Assembly (NCBI RefSeq): GCF_900112235.1
Contig: NZ_FOLH01000005.1
Location: forward strand, 186,001-250,000
Source of the DNA: Marinospirillum celere
GTDB taxonomy: Bacteria > Pseudomonadota > Gammaproteobacteria > Pseudomonadales > Halomonadaceae
Direction of reading: 5' to 3'
Length of the DNA stretch: 64,000 nt
Of the stretch, positions 39,737 to 48,552 are shown piece by piece. Position numbers and translations under genes: made by a program. A model generated the notes under the pieces. It saw nothing but the letters and a program-made list of their open reading frames with translations. It made no database searches and was not told the origin of the DNA. Position 1 is the stretch's first letter; each line of letters opens with the position of its first letter.

Positions 39737-41187
39737 GCCTGGCCTCCTTTATTAGCTGCTACTGCCAGTTTTTGACGCTCACGCAGCTGCTGCTGAAGGG
39801 TTTTGGCTGCTGGTTTGGGGGCACTACGATAGCGTGTCCAGCCTCCTAGTTTGCTGGGCAGTAAAGAACGCACGCGGGACAAAACACTTGTCGCCAAACG
39901 ATACAAGCCAGGACGCGCATGAATAAGACTCCAGCCTTTCCAGGCCAGGACTTCTAGTTTACGCCGTTTAATACCATGGCCTTGCACAACCGAAGGCCGC
40001 AAAGAATCGCCATCAACCGCTTCTTTACGCAGACGCTGCAACAGCTTGGGTATGGGAATTTTTACCGGGCAAACCTCGCCACAGGCACCGCAGAGAGTTG
40101 ACGCAGAAGGCAGATCTTGGGTTTTTTCCAGGCCCAGCAAATGAGGCATTAGAATCTTGCCAATCGGGCCAGGATAGGTCGTGCCATAGGCATGGCCACC
40201 CACACGGGTATACACTGGGCAGTGATTCATACAGGCACCACAGCGGATACAACGTAGAGTATCCAGCAACTCCTCATCCTGATAAATGCTAGAGCGTCCT
40301 GAGTCCACGAGCACCAGATGCACTTCTTCCGGGCCATCCTTCTCACCTGCTTTACGCGGTGAAGAAATCATATTGAAGTAGGTCGTAATATGCTGACCGG
40401 TTGCTGAGCGGGTCAGCAAAGACAACAGAGGTGTTACGTCCTCAAGTTTTTCAACAACCTTTTCGATACCTGTCACGGCAATGTGGCAGGCAGGGGCGGT
40501 TGTTGTGAGGCGGCCATTGCCTTCATTTTCAACCAGGCAAAGCGTACCTGTTTCAGCCACCGCAAAGTTAACCCCTGAAACACCGACATCAGCCTGCATG
40601 AATTTTTCACGCAGCTGCTGACGCGCACTGGCCGTCAGGTAGTCAACATCCTTGGAGCGCTGAGTACCGGTTTTCTCATGCATCAACTCAGAGATTTCAT
40701 CGGTATTCTTGTGAATCGCTGGCATGATGATATGTGAAGGCGTTTCCTTGGCCAGCTGTACGATATATTCACCCAGGTCTGATTCCAGGGCTTCTATCCC
40801 GGCTTCTTCCAGATGATGATTGAGCTCCATCTCCTCAGATACCATGGATTTGCCCTTAATAATCTTTTTGGCATCTCGGGCTTTGCAGATTTTGGTGATA
40901 ATTTCACAAGCCTGGTCACCGGTTTCAGCCCAGTGCACTTGAATACCCTGTTTTTGCAGATTGCTTTCCAGCTGTTCCAAAAGCTCTGGCAAACGCGAAA
41001 GCGCACGCAGGCGTACCGCAGCGCCCAAATCACGCAAGCCTTCCAAATCCATACCATCAAACGCAGCCAGGCGCTTGCCCATTAAACCATCCATTGCACG
41101 ACGGAAATTAGTGCGAATCTGGGTGTTTTCCAGCGCGGCATGAACACGCGGATGGAATTCTTGAACCGCTTCCTGAGCAGATGTCAT
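39733..41187 (-). CDS. lutB: Lactate utilisation iron-sulfur protein B (LutB/LldF)
   Basis: 484 residues. The N-terminal LUD domain contains KIIKGKSMVSEEMELNHHLE and FAVAETGTLCLVENEGNGR. The ferredoxin-like part has two [4Fe-4S] motifs (CIRCGACMNHCPVY and CGACGEVCPVKIPI), and the C-terminal LutB extension ends with a basic tail. It overlaps lutA and lutC by four bases each. Electron-transfer subunit of L-lactate dehydrogenase. Confidence 0.95.
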   Translation of the reverse strand: MTSAQEAVQEFHPRVHAALENTQIRTNFRRAMDGLMGKRLAAFDGMDLEGLRDLGAAVRLRALSRLPELLEQLESNLQKQGIQVHWAETGDQACEIITKICKARDAKKIIKGKSMVSEEMELNHHLEEAGIEALESDLGEYIVQLAKETPSHIIMPAIHKNTDEISELMHEKTGTQRSKDVDYLTASARQQLREKFMQADVGVSGVNFAVAETGTLCLVENEGNGRLTTTAPACHIAVTGIEKVVEKLEDVTPLLSLLTRSATGQHITTYFNMISSPRKAGEKDGPEEVHLVLVDSGRSSIYQDEELLDTLRCIRCGACMNHCPVYTRVGGHAYGTTYPGPIGKILMPHLLGLEKTQDLPSASTLCGACGEVCPVKIPIPKLLQRLRKEAVDGDSLRPSVVQGHGIKRRKLEVLAWKGWSLIHARPGLYRLATSVLSRVRSLLPSKLGGWTRYRSAPKPAAKTLQQQLRERQKLAVAANKGGQA

Positions 41188-41981
41188 GAGCGACCTCCTG
41201 CATTTTCAGGTGTCTTACCTTCGGTTTGGAGGCGTTCCCACAGAAAGCTCAAAATATGCTGGCCTTTCATGGGCATTTTCTGCTTATCAGCATAGCCAGC
41301 AATATTCATCAGGCAGCCACAATCAGTGGTTACAAAGTGTTCGGCACCAGCAGCCTGCAAGGCTTCAGCCTTGTCCTGAACCATCGCTCCGGAAATTTCT
41401 TCATGGCGAACCGCAAAGGTGCCACCAAAACCACAGCACTCGGCCGAGCGCGCCTGCTCAACCAACTCAACCTGGCCGAGTTGGCTAAGCAGCTTGGGAC
41501 CTACTTCGGCAATTCCCATTTCCCGGCGTGCAGAACAGGAGGTGTGCATGGCCACCTTAATGGGTTCACCCTGATCCTGAAGTTGAATTTTGCAAACCTG
41601 AAGCAGGAAATCGGTAAGCTCCCAGGTTCTTTTCGCTAAAGCCTGTGCCTGGCTCTGCTGTGGAGTGCCTGCAAAAAGTTCTGGGTAGTGCTTGCGCATC
41701 ATTCCTGCACAAGAACCTGAAGGCACAACGACCGGGTAGTCTTCAGGAAAAAGACTCAACTGCGGCAGGATCACTTCACGCGCTTGATCATTAAAGCCGG
41801 AAGAATAGGCCGGCTGACCACAGCAGGTTTGATTTTTGGGGAACACCACTTCTATGCCTTCACGCTCCAATAACTGGATACCCGCCATCCCTGCATCTGG
41901 GTAAAAAATATCCACTAGGCAAGTGGCATAGAAATAAACCTTTTTTGGTTTATCTGGATAGACTTTGATTGCATCACTCAT
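41184..41981 (-). CDS. lutA: Lactate utilisation protein A (LutA/LldE)
   Basis: 265 residues with two cysteine-rich CCG domains (QTCCGQPAYSSGF and SAECCGFGGTFAVRH), the mark of heterodisulfide-reductase-like LutA subunits. First gene of the lutA-lutB-lutC-lldP-dld set. A TTGACA promoter lies ~70-100 bases upstream with a GntR operator between it and the start. Confidence 0.95.
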   Translation of the reverse strand: MSDAIKVYPDKPKKVYFYATCLVDIFYPDAGMAGIQLLEREGIEVVFPKNQTCCGQPAYSSGFNDQAREVILPQLSLFPEDYPVVVPSGSCAGMMRKHYPELFAGTPQQSQAQALAKRTWELTDFLLQVCKIQLQDQGEPIKVAMHTSCSARREMGIAEVGPKLLSQLGQVELVEQARSAECCGFGGTFAVRHEEISGAMVQDKAEALQAAGAEHFVTTDCGCLMNIAGYADKQKMPMKGQHILSFLWERLQTEGKTPENAGGRS

Positions 41982-42017
41982 CAGCGGGTACCTGGCTTGC
42001 TCTTATCAATTTTGTTT

Positions 42018-42034
42018 AGTTGGTCATACCAATT
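42018..42034. promoter_or_regulatory. PdhR/LldR-type operator downstream of the lut promoter
   Basis: AGTTGGTCATACCAATT differs at one position from the palindromic consensus AATTGGTnnnACCAATT used by FadR-subfamily GntR regulators such as PdhR and LldR. It lies about 13-29 bases past the predicted lut transcription start, where a bound repressor would block initiation or elongation. A second copy lies 330 bases away at the regulator's promoter. Confidence 0.85.
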
Positions 42035-42053
42035 TACAAGCTTCAATGCGCTC

Positions 42054-42082
42054 ATCCTAGGCAGCCTTGTTGCGCCTGTCAA
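42054..42082 (-). promoter_or_regulatory. Promoter of the lutABC-lldP-dld operon
   Basis: On the minus strand a perfect TTGACA (42077-42082) and TAGGAT (42054-42059) are separated by 17 bases, giving a start near 42047. The rest of the 409-base divergent region (about 42083-42319) holds no gene and no other motif I can support apart from an imperfect GC hairpin near 42125-42150. Confidence 0.7.
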
Positions 42083-42319
42083 ACGGCATAACCAGCATTT
42101 CATACTTTTGTCTAATTCCCGTCACTGCTGGGCTGCACTGCAGCAACCCACCTTTAGAGAGGCTAAGTTATTGCCAGAAAACAACTAATCACCTTAGTAG
42201 ACTTTTAAAGGTCTGACCCTTGACCAGCTGACTCTTAAGCCCTTTAGGCGCAGATTTTTGCGGGTCAAAAAGCCATCCAAAATCTCCTAGCTTGCTTCCT
42301 GCTTCAGGATAGGCCAATC

Positions 42320-42348
42320 TTTTCATAGGCGTGAAAAATTGTTATATT
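42320..42348 (+). promoter_or_regulatory. Promoter of the lldR-type regulator gene
   Basis: TTTTCA (42320-42325), 17-base spacer, TATATT (42343-42348). The operator at 42348-42364 touches the -10 box and would cover the start site, implying autorepression. Confidence 0.65.
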
Positions 42349-42364
42349 ATTGGTCTTACCAATT
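42348..42364. promoter_or_regulatory. PdhR/LldR-type operator on the regulator promoter
   Basis: TATTGGTCTTACCAATT, a near-perfect match to AATTGGTnnnACCAATT, abutting the -10 box of the regulator's promoter and 27 bases before its ATG. Together with the site at 42018 it could support repression by looping. Confidence 0.85.
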
Positions 42365-42390
42365 ACTGAAGCTGTCAGCAGGAAGCCAGA

Positions 42391-43152
42391 ATGAGTTATA
42401 CCCGCGTTGAAACCCGCCGCATTTCTGACGTCATCATGCAACAACTGGAAAGCATGATTGTTGAAGGCAGCTTCAAGCCCGGCCAGAAGCTTCCTCCAGA
42501 AAGAGAACTTTCCAGTCAGTTTGGCGTGTCTCGCCCCTCATTGCGTGAGGCGATCCAAAAGCTAGCAGCTCGCGGCCTGCTAACCAGCAGACAGGGCGGC
42601 GGCACCTTTGTCAGTGAACAGGTGGGTACGGCTTTCAGCGACCCTTTGATGCAACTCTTGGGCAGCCATTCAGAATTTCACTATGACCTGCTGGAATTTC
42701 GCCATGCCCTGGAAGGCCTCTCTGCCTACTATGCTGCGTTAAGATCAACACCTGCAGACAAGGAGTTACTGCAAAAACGTTTTGAGGAACTCACCGCAAC
42801 CTATGCTGCAATGGACCCCGTTCTGGAAGCCGAGGCAGATGCTGCTTTTCATCTGGCTATTGCTGAAGCAGCGCATAATGTCGTGCTTTTACATTCGATG
42901 CGCGGCCTCTTCAATCTTCTTGAAAAGAGCATCGTCGATAACCTCTCTAGCCTCTTTGAACGCAAGGATTCCCGTCACCTGCTTTACCAGCAGCACAAAG
43001 AGCTACTGGATGCCATTTTGGAGGGAGATCCAGAGCGCGCCCAAACCAAATCCCATGAACACCTAGTTTATGTCGAAGATGGCCTGCTAGAGCTCTCCAA
43101 ACAAGAAACCCGTATCCAGCGTGCGCTTCGCCGCGTTCAGGTTGCGGTCTAG
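42391..43152 (+). CDS. lldR: GntR-family (FadR subfamily) regulator, LldR/PdhR-like
   Basis: 253 residues. The N-terminal winged helix has KLPPERELSSQFGVSRPSLRE and AARGLLTSRQGGGTFV. The C-terminal FCD domain (about 90-230) shows the metal/ligand histidine pattern (DAAFHLAIAEAAHN and HKELLDAI). AGGAAG precedes the ATG. Divergent from lutA, with two cognate-looking operators in between, so it most likely represses the lactate operon and is released by lactate (or pyruvate, as for PdhR). The name lldR rests on context. Confidence 0.9.
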   Translation: MSYTRVETRRISDVIMQQLESMIVEGSFKPGQKLPPERELSSQFGVSRPSLREAIQKLAARGLLTSRQGGGTFVSEQVGTAFSDPLMQLLGSHSEFHYDLLEFRHALEGLSAYYAALRSTPADKELLQKRFEELTATYAAMDPVLEAEADAAFHLAIAEAAHNVVLLHSMRGLFNLLEKSIVDNLSSLFERKDSRHLLYQQHKELLDAILEGDPERAQTKSHEHLVYVEDGLLELSKQETRIQRALRRVQVAV

Positions 43153-43162
43153 TCCTGCCAGG

Positions 43163-45112
43163 ATGACTGGCGATGACTCCAAAAAAAAGTTACTGCAGTG
43201 GAAATGGCTGCATCTGACGCTAATCCTGTTTTTGGCACTACTATTGCTCTGGCAAACGGCTCAATTAACCTGGCGAACCGAAGTTCAACGCCTGGAAGAA
43301 CAGGCCCACAATGAGCTCTTGCTTCACGTTACAGCCCTTCAAGGAAAACTTGAAAAATACGAGTATCTACCCGAGCTTCTGACCACCAAAGAAGATCTGA
43401 GTGTTTTTCTAAGACCAGACGTCACAGCTGACGAGCTTCAGCAACTCAACCTGACTTTGGATAGCTACCGGGTCATTGCTGATGTTTCAGATATCTATCT
43501 GATGGACCAGGACGGCTATACGGTTGCTGCTAGCAACTGGTGGCGTCCCGATAGCTTTGTCGGTCAAAACTTTTCTTTCCGCCCCTATTTTCAAATGGCA
43601 ATGCAGGGCAAGCAGGGCCGCTTTTATGGCCTGGGCACTACCTCAGGAGCCCGCGGCTACTACTTTTCCTTTCCTGTCTATTTTGATGATGAAGTGCAAG
43701 GTGCTCTGGTCGTTAAAATTGAAATTCATGCCATAGAAGACCCCTGGCGGGATCCCGCAGGTGAGTTACTGGTCACTGACCCTGATGGTGTTATTTTCAT
43801 TAGCTCACGCCCTGAATGGCGACTGTTAACCAAAGAACGCCTGTCTCGTGCTGAATTGCAGCGCATTAGCGATTCCTTACGCTATGCTGGCCGTATTCTC
43901 AGGCCCTTACCTATTTTAGAAAACGAAAGAGTTAGCGATCAGGCAGACCAGCTCAAGATTCGTATGACTGATGACCTACCTCAAGATTACCTACTACTCA
44001 GCCAAACCATGCCTGATGCTGGCTGGGAAGTGCATATGATGAAAAAGCTCGACCCAGTGCGCAAACAAACCCTGCAAAGCACTCTGCTTGCAGGCTTCAC
44101 TCTGACGCTCTTGGCTTTTAGTGCCTTCTATCTGCTGCAAAGACGTCGCGTGGTCCGTGAACGCCAAACCTGGAAAGAAGAGGCTCACCAAGCCTTGCAA
44201 GCGGCCCATGATGAACTGGAAAGCCGGGTTGCCGCGCGCACAGCTGATTTATCGGCCAGTAACCGGCGTCTGCTGGAAGAAATTCACCAGCACCAACGTA
44301 CTGAAGCCACGCTAAGATCAACCCAAAAAGAGCTGATTCAAACAGCCAAGCTCGCCGTACTCGGTCAGCTTTCAGCCAGTATCAATCATGAGCTCAACCA
44401 GCCCCTGGCTGCTTTGCGCAGCTACGCAGAAAATGCACGCACCTTTATTGCCCGTAACCGCCTGGAAACAGCAGATTCCAATCTGGAGCAGATACTCGAA
44501 CTCACTGAAAGAATGGCTGAAATTAGTGCCCAGCTAAAAATGTTTTCACGCAAAAGCGGTGATCAACTGGTTTCAGTATCCGTCCAGGCTGCCTGCGATT
44601 ATGCCCTGCGTCTTTATCAAAACCAGTTGGAACATCTGGGCGTGAAAGTGGAAATGGACTTCCCCGAACAGGAAGTCTTTGTACTGGCTGACATGGTACG
44701 CCTTGAACAAGTGCTGGTTAACCTGCTATCCAATGCACTGCATGCTATAAAGAATAGAGAGGAACGCAAAATCCGCTTTAGTGCCGACTACCAAAAAGCC
44801 TATGGTCAGGATTGGGTCCGCATTCAGGTTTGGGATACAGGACCCGGCATAGAGCCCCAACAATTGGAAGAAATTTTTGATCCTTTTGTAACCAGCAAAG
44901 AGCCAGGACAGGGCCTGGGGTTGGGACTTTCCATTTCCAGCCGCATTGCTCAGGATTTGAATGGTAAACTGGTTGCTGGTAACCATTTACATTTTCGTGA
45001 GCTACTCCAACCTGAAGAAGCGACTATCTTTACCGGTGCCGTTTTCAGTCTTTGGTTACCGGCCAATTTTCCTGAATCGCCTAACTCCATAACGAGTGCT
45101 GCCCATGACTGA
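43163..45112 (+). CDS. dctB: Sensor histidine kinase, DctB-like
   Basis: 649 residues from the ATG at 43163, 11 bases after the regulator stop; a GTG at 43121 would overlap that gene. It has membrane helices at about 14-33 and 315-335 enclosing a ~280-residue periplasmic double-PAS sensor, as in DctB. A coiled coil is followed by HisKA with the phospho-accepting His (LSASINHELNQPLAALRSYA) and HATPase with NLLSNALHAI, DTGPGI and GLGLGLSIS. It is paired with dctD. DctB senses C4-dicarboxylates, but the position beside lactate genes leaves the ligand open. Confidence 0.88.
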   Translation: MTGDDSKKKLLQWKWLHLTLILFLALLLLWQTAQLTWRTEVQRLEEQAHNELLLHVTALQGKLEKYEYLPELLTTKEDLSVFLRPDVTADELQQLNLTLDSYRVIADVSDIYLMDQDGYTVAASNWWRPDSFVGQNFSFRPYFQMAMQGKQGRFYGLGTTSGARGYYFSFPVYFDDEVQGALVVKIEIHAIEDPWRDPAGELLVTDPDGVIFISSRPEWRLLTKERLSRAELQRISDSLRYAGRILRPLPILENERVSDQADQLKIRMTDDLPQDYLLLSQTMPDAGWEVHMMKKLDPVRKQTLQSTLLAGFTLTLLAFSAFYLLQRRRVVRERQTWKEEAHQALQAAHDELESRVAARTADLSASNRRLLEEIHQHQRTEATLRSTQKELIQTAKLAVLGQLSASINHELNQPLAALRSYAENARTFIARNRLETADSNLEQILELTERMAEISAQLKMFSRKSGDQLVSVSVQAACDYALRLYQNQLEHLGVKVEMDFPEQEVFVLADMVRLEQVLVNLLSNALHAIKNREERKIRFSADYQKAYGQDWVRIQVWDTGPGIEPQQLEEIFDPFVTSKEPGQGLGLGLSISSRIAQDLNGKLVAGNHLHFRELLQPEEATIFTGAVFSLWLPANFPESPNSITSAAHD

Positions 45113-46472
45113 ACAAGCTCTTCCAGTAATTATCATCGATGATGAAAAGCATCTTCGTATCAGCCTGGGCCAAACACTAGAGCTTGCCGGTTATCAGGTA
45201 CTTAGTTTTGACAAGGCCACCCATGCCCTCAGTGCTCTTAGCCCTGACTGGCCGGGTGTCGTTATCTCAGACATACGCATGCCTGGCATGGACGGCATGC
45301 AATTCTTACAGGAAGCGCGCAACCTTGATGCAGACCTGCCGATTATTTTAATCACAGGGCATGGCGATATTTCAACCGCCGTTAATGCAATGCGCCAGGG
45401 TGCTTATGACTTTCTGGAAAAGCCCTTTCGCAATGAAATCCTCTTGGATGTCGTTGCCCGGGCCCTGGACAAACGCCGCCTAACCCTGGAAAACCGCAGC
45501 CTGCGTGAAGAGCTGGCCCGCCACGCCGCACCAGGCCCACGAGTACTCGGCCGAACGCCGGTTATTCAAAAAATGATAGCCCTAGCCAACCAATTGGCCC
45601 GTGTAGAAACAGACCTGCTCATCTGGGGTGAAACAGGGACCGGCAAGGATTTAATGGCCCGCTATATCCACGAACAAAGTAAGCGTGCCGGCAAGAATTT
45701 TGTTGCCATCAACTGCGGGGCTGTGCCTGAAAGCATTATTGAGTCTGAACTGTTTGGCCATGAACCCGGCGCCTTTACCGGAGCCAATAAAAGACGCATC
45801 GGCAAGTTTGAACATGCCAGTGGTGGCACCCTGTTTCTTGATGAAATCGAGTCCATGCCCTTAAGCCTACAGGTTAAACTCCTCAGAGTACTCCAAGAGC
45901 GCCAGTTGGAGCGCTTGGGTTCCAACAACCCAATCAGCCTGGATATTCGTGTCATTGCAGCCACCAAAACCGACCTTAAAGCGGCCTCCGCTGAAGGCAG
46001 TTTTCGGGAAGACCTTTACTACCGACTTAATGTAGTCACTCTCAATTTACCCCCCTTACGTGACCGCCGGGAAGACCTGCCACTACTCTTTCAACACTTT
46101 GCCATAGTGGCTGCAACTCGCTCAGGGCTTGAAGCGCCCACACCCACACCTGCCCAGGCTTCGTTACTGATGAGTCATGACTGGCCCGGCAATGTCCGTG
46201 AACTGCGCAACCTGGCTGAACGCTATGTCCTCTTAGGTGCAACCTGTGATTATGACCTGGAACAACTGATGTTTGGCAACAGCAACAGCCAACCCCTGAC
46301 CCTGCCCGAACAGGTGGAAATGTTTGAAAAAAGCCTGATCGAACAAGCCCTGGGTAGAAACAAGGGCTCGATCAAGGACACCCTGGAAGACTTAAACCTG
46401 CCTCGTAAAACCCTCTATGACAAACTCAAGAAATATGGGCTATCGCGTGAGGATTTCCTGGCAGAGGATTAG
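45105..46472 (+). CDS. dctD: Sigma-54-dependent response regulator, DctD-like
   Basis: 455 residues from the ATG at 45105, overlapping the dctB TGA. The receiver domain has DDE near residue 12, phospho-acceptor Asp56 (VVISDIRMPG) and Lys near 106 (FLEKPF). The AAA+ domain has GETGTGKD, GAFTGA (contact with sigma-54) and FLDEIESMP. A Fis-type helix-turn-helix closes the protein (SIKDTLEDLNLPRKTLYDKL). It activates sigma-54 promoters. I found no convincing -24/-12 promoter in the window, so its targets are probably elsewhere. Confidence 0.92.
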   Translation: MTEQALPVIIIDDEKHLRISLGQTLELAGYQVLSFDKATHALSALSPDWPGVVISDIRMPGMDGMQFLQEARNLDADLPIILITGHGDISTAVNAMRQGAYDFLEKPFRNEILLDVVARALDKRRLTLENRSLREELARHAAPGPRVLGRTPVIQKMIALANQLARVETDLLIWGETGTGKDLMARYIHEQSKRAGKNFVAINCGAVPESIIESELFGHEPGAFTGANKRRIGKFEHASGGTLFLDEIESMPLSLQVKLLRVLQERQLERLGSNNPISLDIRVIAATKTDLKAASAEGSFREDLYYRLNVVTLNLPPLRDRREDLPLLFQHFAIVAATRSGLEAPTPTPAQASLLMSHDWPGNVRELRNLAERYVLLGATCDYDLEQLMFGNSNSQPLTLPEQVEMFEKSLIEQALGRNKGSIKDTLEDLNLPRKTLYDKLKKYGLSREDFLAED

Positions 46473-46541
46473 AAAAAGCATCGATCGTTAATCGATTAAA
46501 GTAATTTCAACAACTGTTTTTAGCTAATAAAGCTACCGTTT

Positions 46542-47021
46542 TTAAGACTCAGAAGAGGTCAGGGCTGTAAAACCAGCTCTGGTTAACTGCTGAAGGTCCA
46601 GGGGGTTCAGTTGAATTTCCAGGCCACGCTTGCCTGCACTCACATGTACTTTGCCCAGCTTCTGGGCCGTTAAATGGATAAAGGTCGGCAGGCTTTTTTT
46701 CTGACCCAGGGGGCTAACACCACCGAGGACATAGCCGGTGGTGCGCTCTACTTCAGCAGGGTCTGCCATAGCCGCTTTTTTACCCCCGGCAGCCTTGGCA
46801 AGTTTTTTCAGGCTAAGTTGTTGGTCAACCGGCAAAATGGCAACAACCAACTGCTTTCCATCCACAGAAGCAACCAGCGTTTTGAAGACTTCTTGTGGTG
46901 AAAGGCCAAGTTTTTCAGCGGCTTCCAAACCATAAGAGGCCGCAGAAGGGTCCGAGGAGTAGTTTAAAACCTGGTGGGCTATGTTCTTTTTTTGCAAAAG
47001 CTTGATTGCAGGAGTCATCAA
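46542..47021 (-). CDS. ybaK: Cys-tRNA(Pro)/Cys-tRNA(Cys) deacylase YbaK
   Basis: 159 residues of the YbaK/EbsC editing family: an N-terminal MTPAIKLLQKKNIAHQVLNY, then VFKTLVASVDGKQLVVAILP with the catalytic-site Lys, and GYVLGGVSPLGQKKSLPTFI. It hydrolyses cysteine mischarged on tRNA-Pro. Length matches E. coli YbaK. It ends convergent to dctD, and dgt lies ten bases upstream. Confidence 0.94.
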   Translation of the reverse strand: MMTPAIKLLQKKNIAHQVLNYSSDPSAASYGLEAAEKLGLSPQEVFKTLVASVDGKQLVVAILPVDQQLSLKKLAKAAGGKKAAMADPAEVERTTGYVLGGVSPLGQKKSLPTFIHLTAQKLGKVHVSAGKRGLEIQLNPLDLQQLTRAGFTALTSSES

Positions 47022-47031
47022 ATTGACCTGT

Positions 47032-48549
47032 TTAATCGATTACAGCCAAAGCCTTGTACTCATCCAAAGCAAACTGGTCCGTCATGCCACTGATCATGTC
47101 CTGTAGCAAGCGACAACGGCAATAGGCTTCCCAGATATCTTCAGGAAGGTGACCCGCTCCCAGCTCTTCGGCTGAAGCTCTTAATTGCTGATAGGCCTTT
47201 AGGTGTTTACGGGGCAGGCGTTGAAAAAGCCGACTTTCGATCAGATACTGATTCCAGCCTTCGCCTTTTTCCAACTGCTGAAAAGCAGCCAAGGGAAGCT
47301 TCAGTAAGGGCTGATAAAAATCCAGAAGGCCGGTCAGAATTCGATAGCCTTGTAGCATGAGAGTCGACACCTCATCCACATTGAAGACATACTTTACACC
47401 CACCTGCTTGAGAGTCTGCACCACTGCATGGCAGGGCGAAGCATCTTCCAGCAGGGCTCGATTCAATTCGCCGGTTTCCATTACAGGCAGGTGCTCGACA
47501 AAGCTTTGCGCAGCATGCTGAACCAGAGGATGAATGAGACCCACCCGCAGCCAAACAAAGAACTCGTGCTCTTTGTTGATGGATTCAACACGGGCTTTGT
47601 TCAGAGCGCTCGCGACCAAGTCACCAAAACTTTTGCCATTAAAGTGAAGTCCCTGGGGGTCCAGTTCCAACATTTGGCATTGCAGGGCAAACTCTTCTTC
47701 AAGATAACCAGCCAGTTGTGGATAACTTAAAATGCCCTTATCCACACTATCTTCTATATCTGCCAAACAGTAGGCAATATCATCAGCCGCCTCCATCAGG
47801 TAGGTCAGGGCAAAGCGCCGACCCGGCTGCAATTGCAGTGCCTGATATAGGGATTCGATAAAGCGGCTCTCAGAGAAGTAGTAGCCTGGCTTTTTTTGCA
47901 GGTAATGCAGTGGCTGTTCAGAACCCGGTCGGGGCTGGGTCGCACAGCGGGTGTATTTCAAGACACAGGCCGCTTGTAGATAGGTCAGATTCAGTTTTTG
48001 GAGGTGCACGATCAAGCGCAGGGCCTGGGCATTGCCTTCAAAGTTTTCCAACTCTCTAAGCAACTGACTACGCTGGCTTTCTTGGTCGAGGCTATCCAAG
48101 GGGCGCTGAAAGGGTTCCAGTTCTGCCAGATGCTCTGCAAACCAACGAGACAAGGCCGCTTCACCAAAGTGACCAAAAGGAGGGTTGCCTATGTCATGGA
48201 GCAGACAGGCCATTTCCACCAGGCTTTCTGCTGACCTTTCCAGCTCAAGCAGTTGTGGAGCAGCGTTTTGATCTCTGAGCCGTTTGAAGACACTGCGGGT
48301 AATAAAGCGCCCGGTTTGCTGAACTTCCAGTGAATGAGTCAGACGACTGCGAACCGCCGCATTGCGCTCCAGAGGGAAGACTTGGGTTTTCTGTTGCAGG
48401 CGGCGCACAGCAGCCGAGTTGATAATACGTCCCCGATCACTTTCCAGCTGCACTTCCAAGGCCTCCACTCCCAGCTGTTTTAGGTGAAGCTGTTCAGCGG
48501 GTTCACGATGATAAGGGCGCAGGGCCGTGAATTGATCGATCAGGGACAT
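47032..48549 (-). CDS. dgt: Deoxyguanosinetriphosphate triphosphohydrolase (dGTPase)
   Basis: 505 residues, the same length as E. coli Dgt. HD-domain metal ligands are visible in RLTHSLEVQQTGRFI, CLLHDIGNPPFGHFGEAALS and LMEAADDIAYCLADIEDSVD. It removes triphosphate from dGTP and so limits the dGTP pool. Three bases after aroE in the same direction. Confidence 0.95.
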   Translation of the reverse strand: MSLIDQFTALRPYHREPAEQLHLKQLGVEALEVQLESDRGRIINSAAVRRLQQKTQVFPLERNAAVRSRLTHSLEVQQTGRFITRSVFKRLRDQNAAPQLLELERSAESLVEMACLLHDIGNPPFGHFGEAALSRWFAEHLAELEPFQRPLDSLDQESQRSQLLRELENFEGNAQALRLIVHLQKLNLTYLQAACVLKYTRCATQPRPGSEQPLHYLQKKPGYYFSESRFIESLYQALQLQPGRRFALTYLMEAADDIAYCLADIEDSVDKGILSYPQLAGYLEEEFALQCQMLELDPQGLHFNGKSFGDLVASALNKARVESINKEHEFFVWLRVGLIHPLVQHAAQSFVEHLPVMETGELNRALLEDASPCHAVVQTLKQVGVKYVFNVDEVSTLMLQGYRILTGLLDFYQPLLKLPLAAFQQLEKGEGWNQYLIESRLFQRLPRKHLKAYQQLRASAEELGAGHLPEDIWEAYCRCRLLQDMISGMTDQFALDEYKALAVID

Positions 48550-48552
48550 AAG

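Noticed and set aside
42240-42265. Sigma-54 promoter (AGGCGCAGATTTTTGC) in the lut/lldR gap
   Set aside because: The GG and GC elements are one base too far apart and neither flanking match is good.
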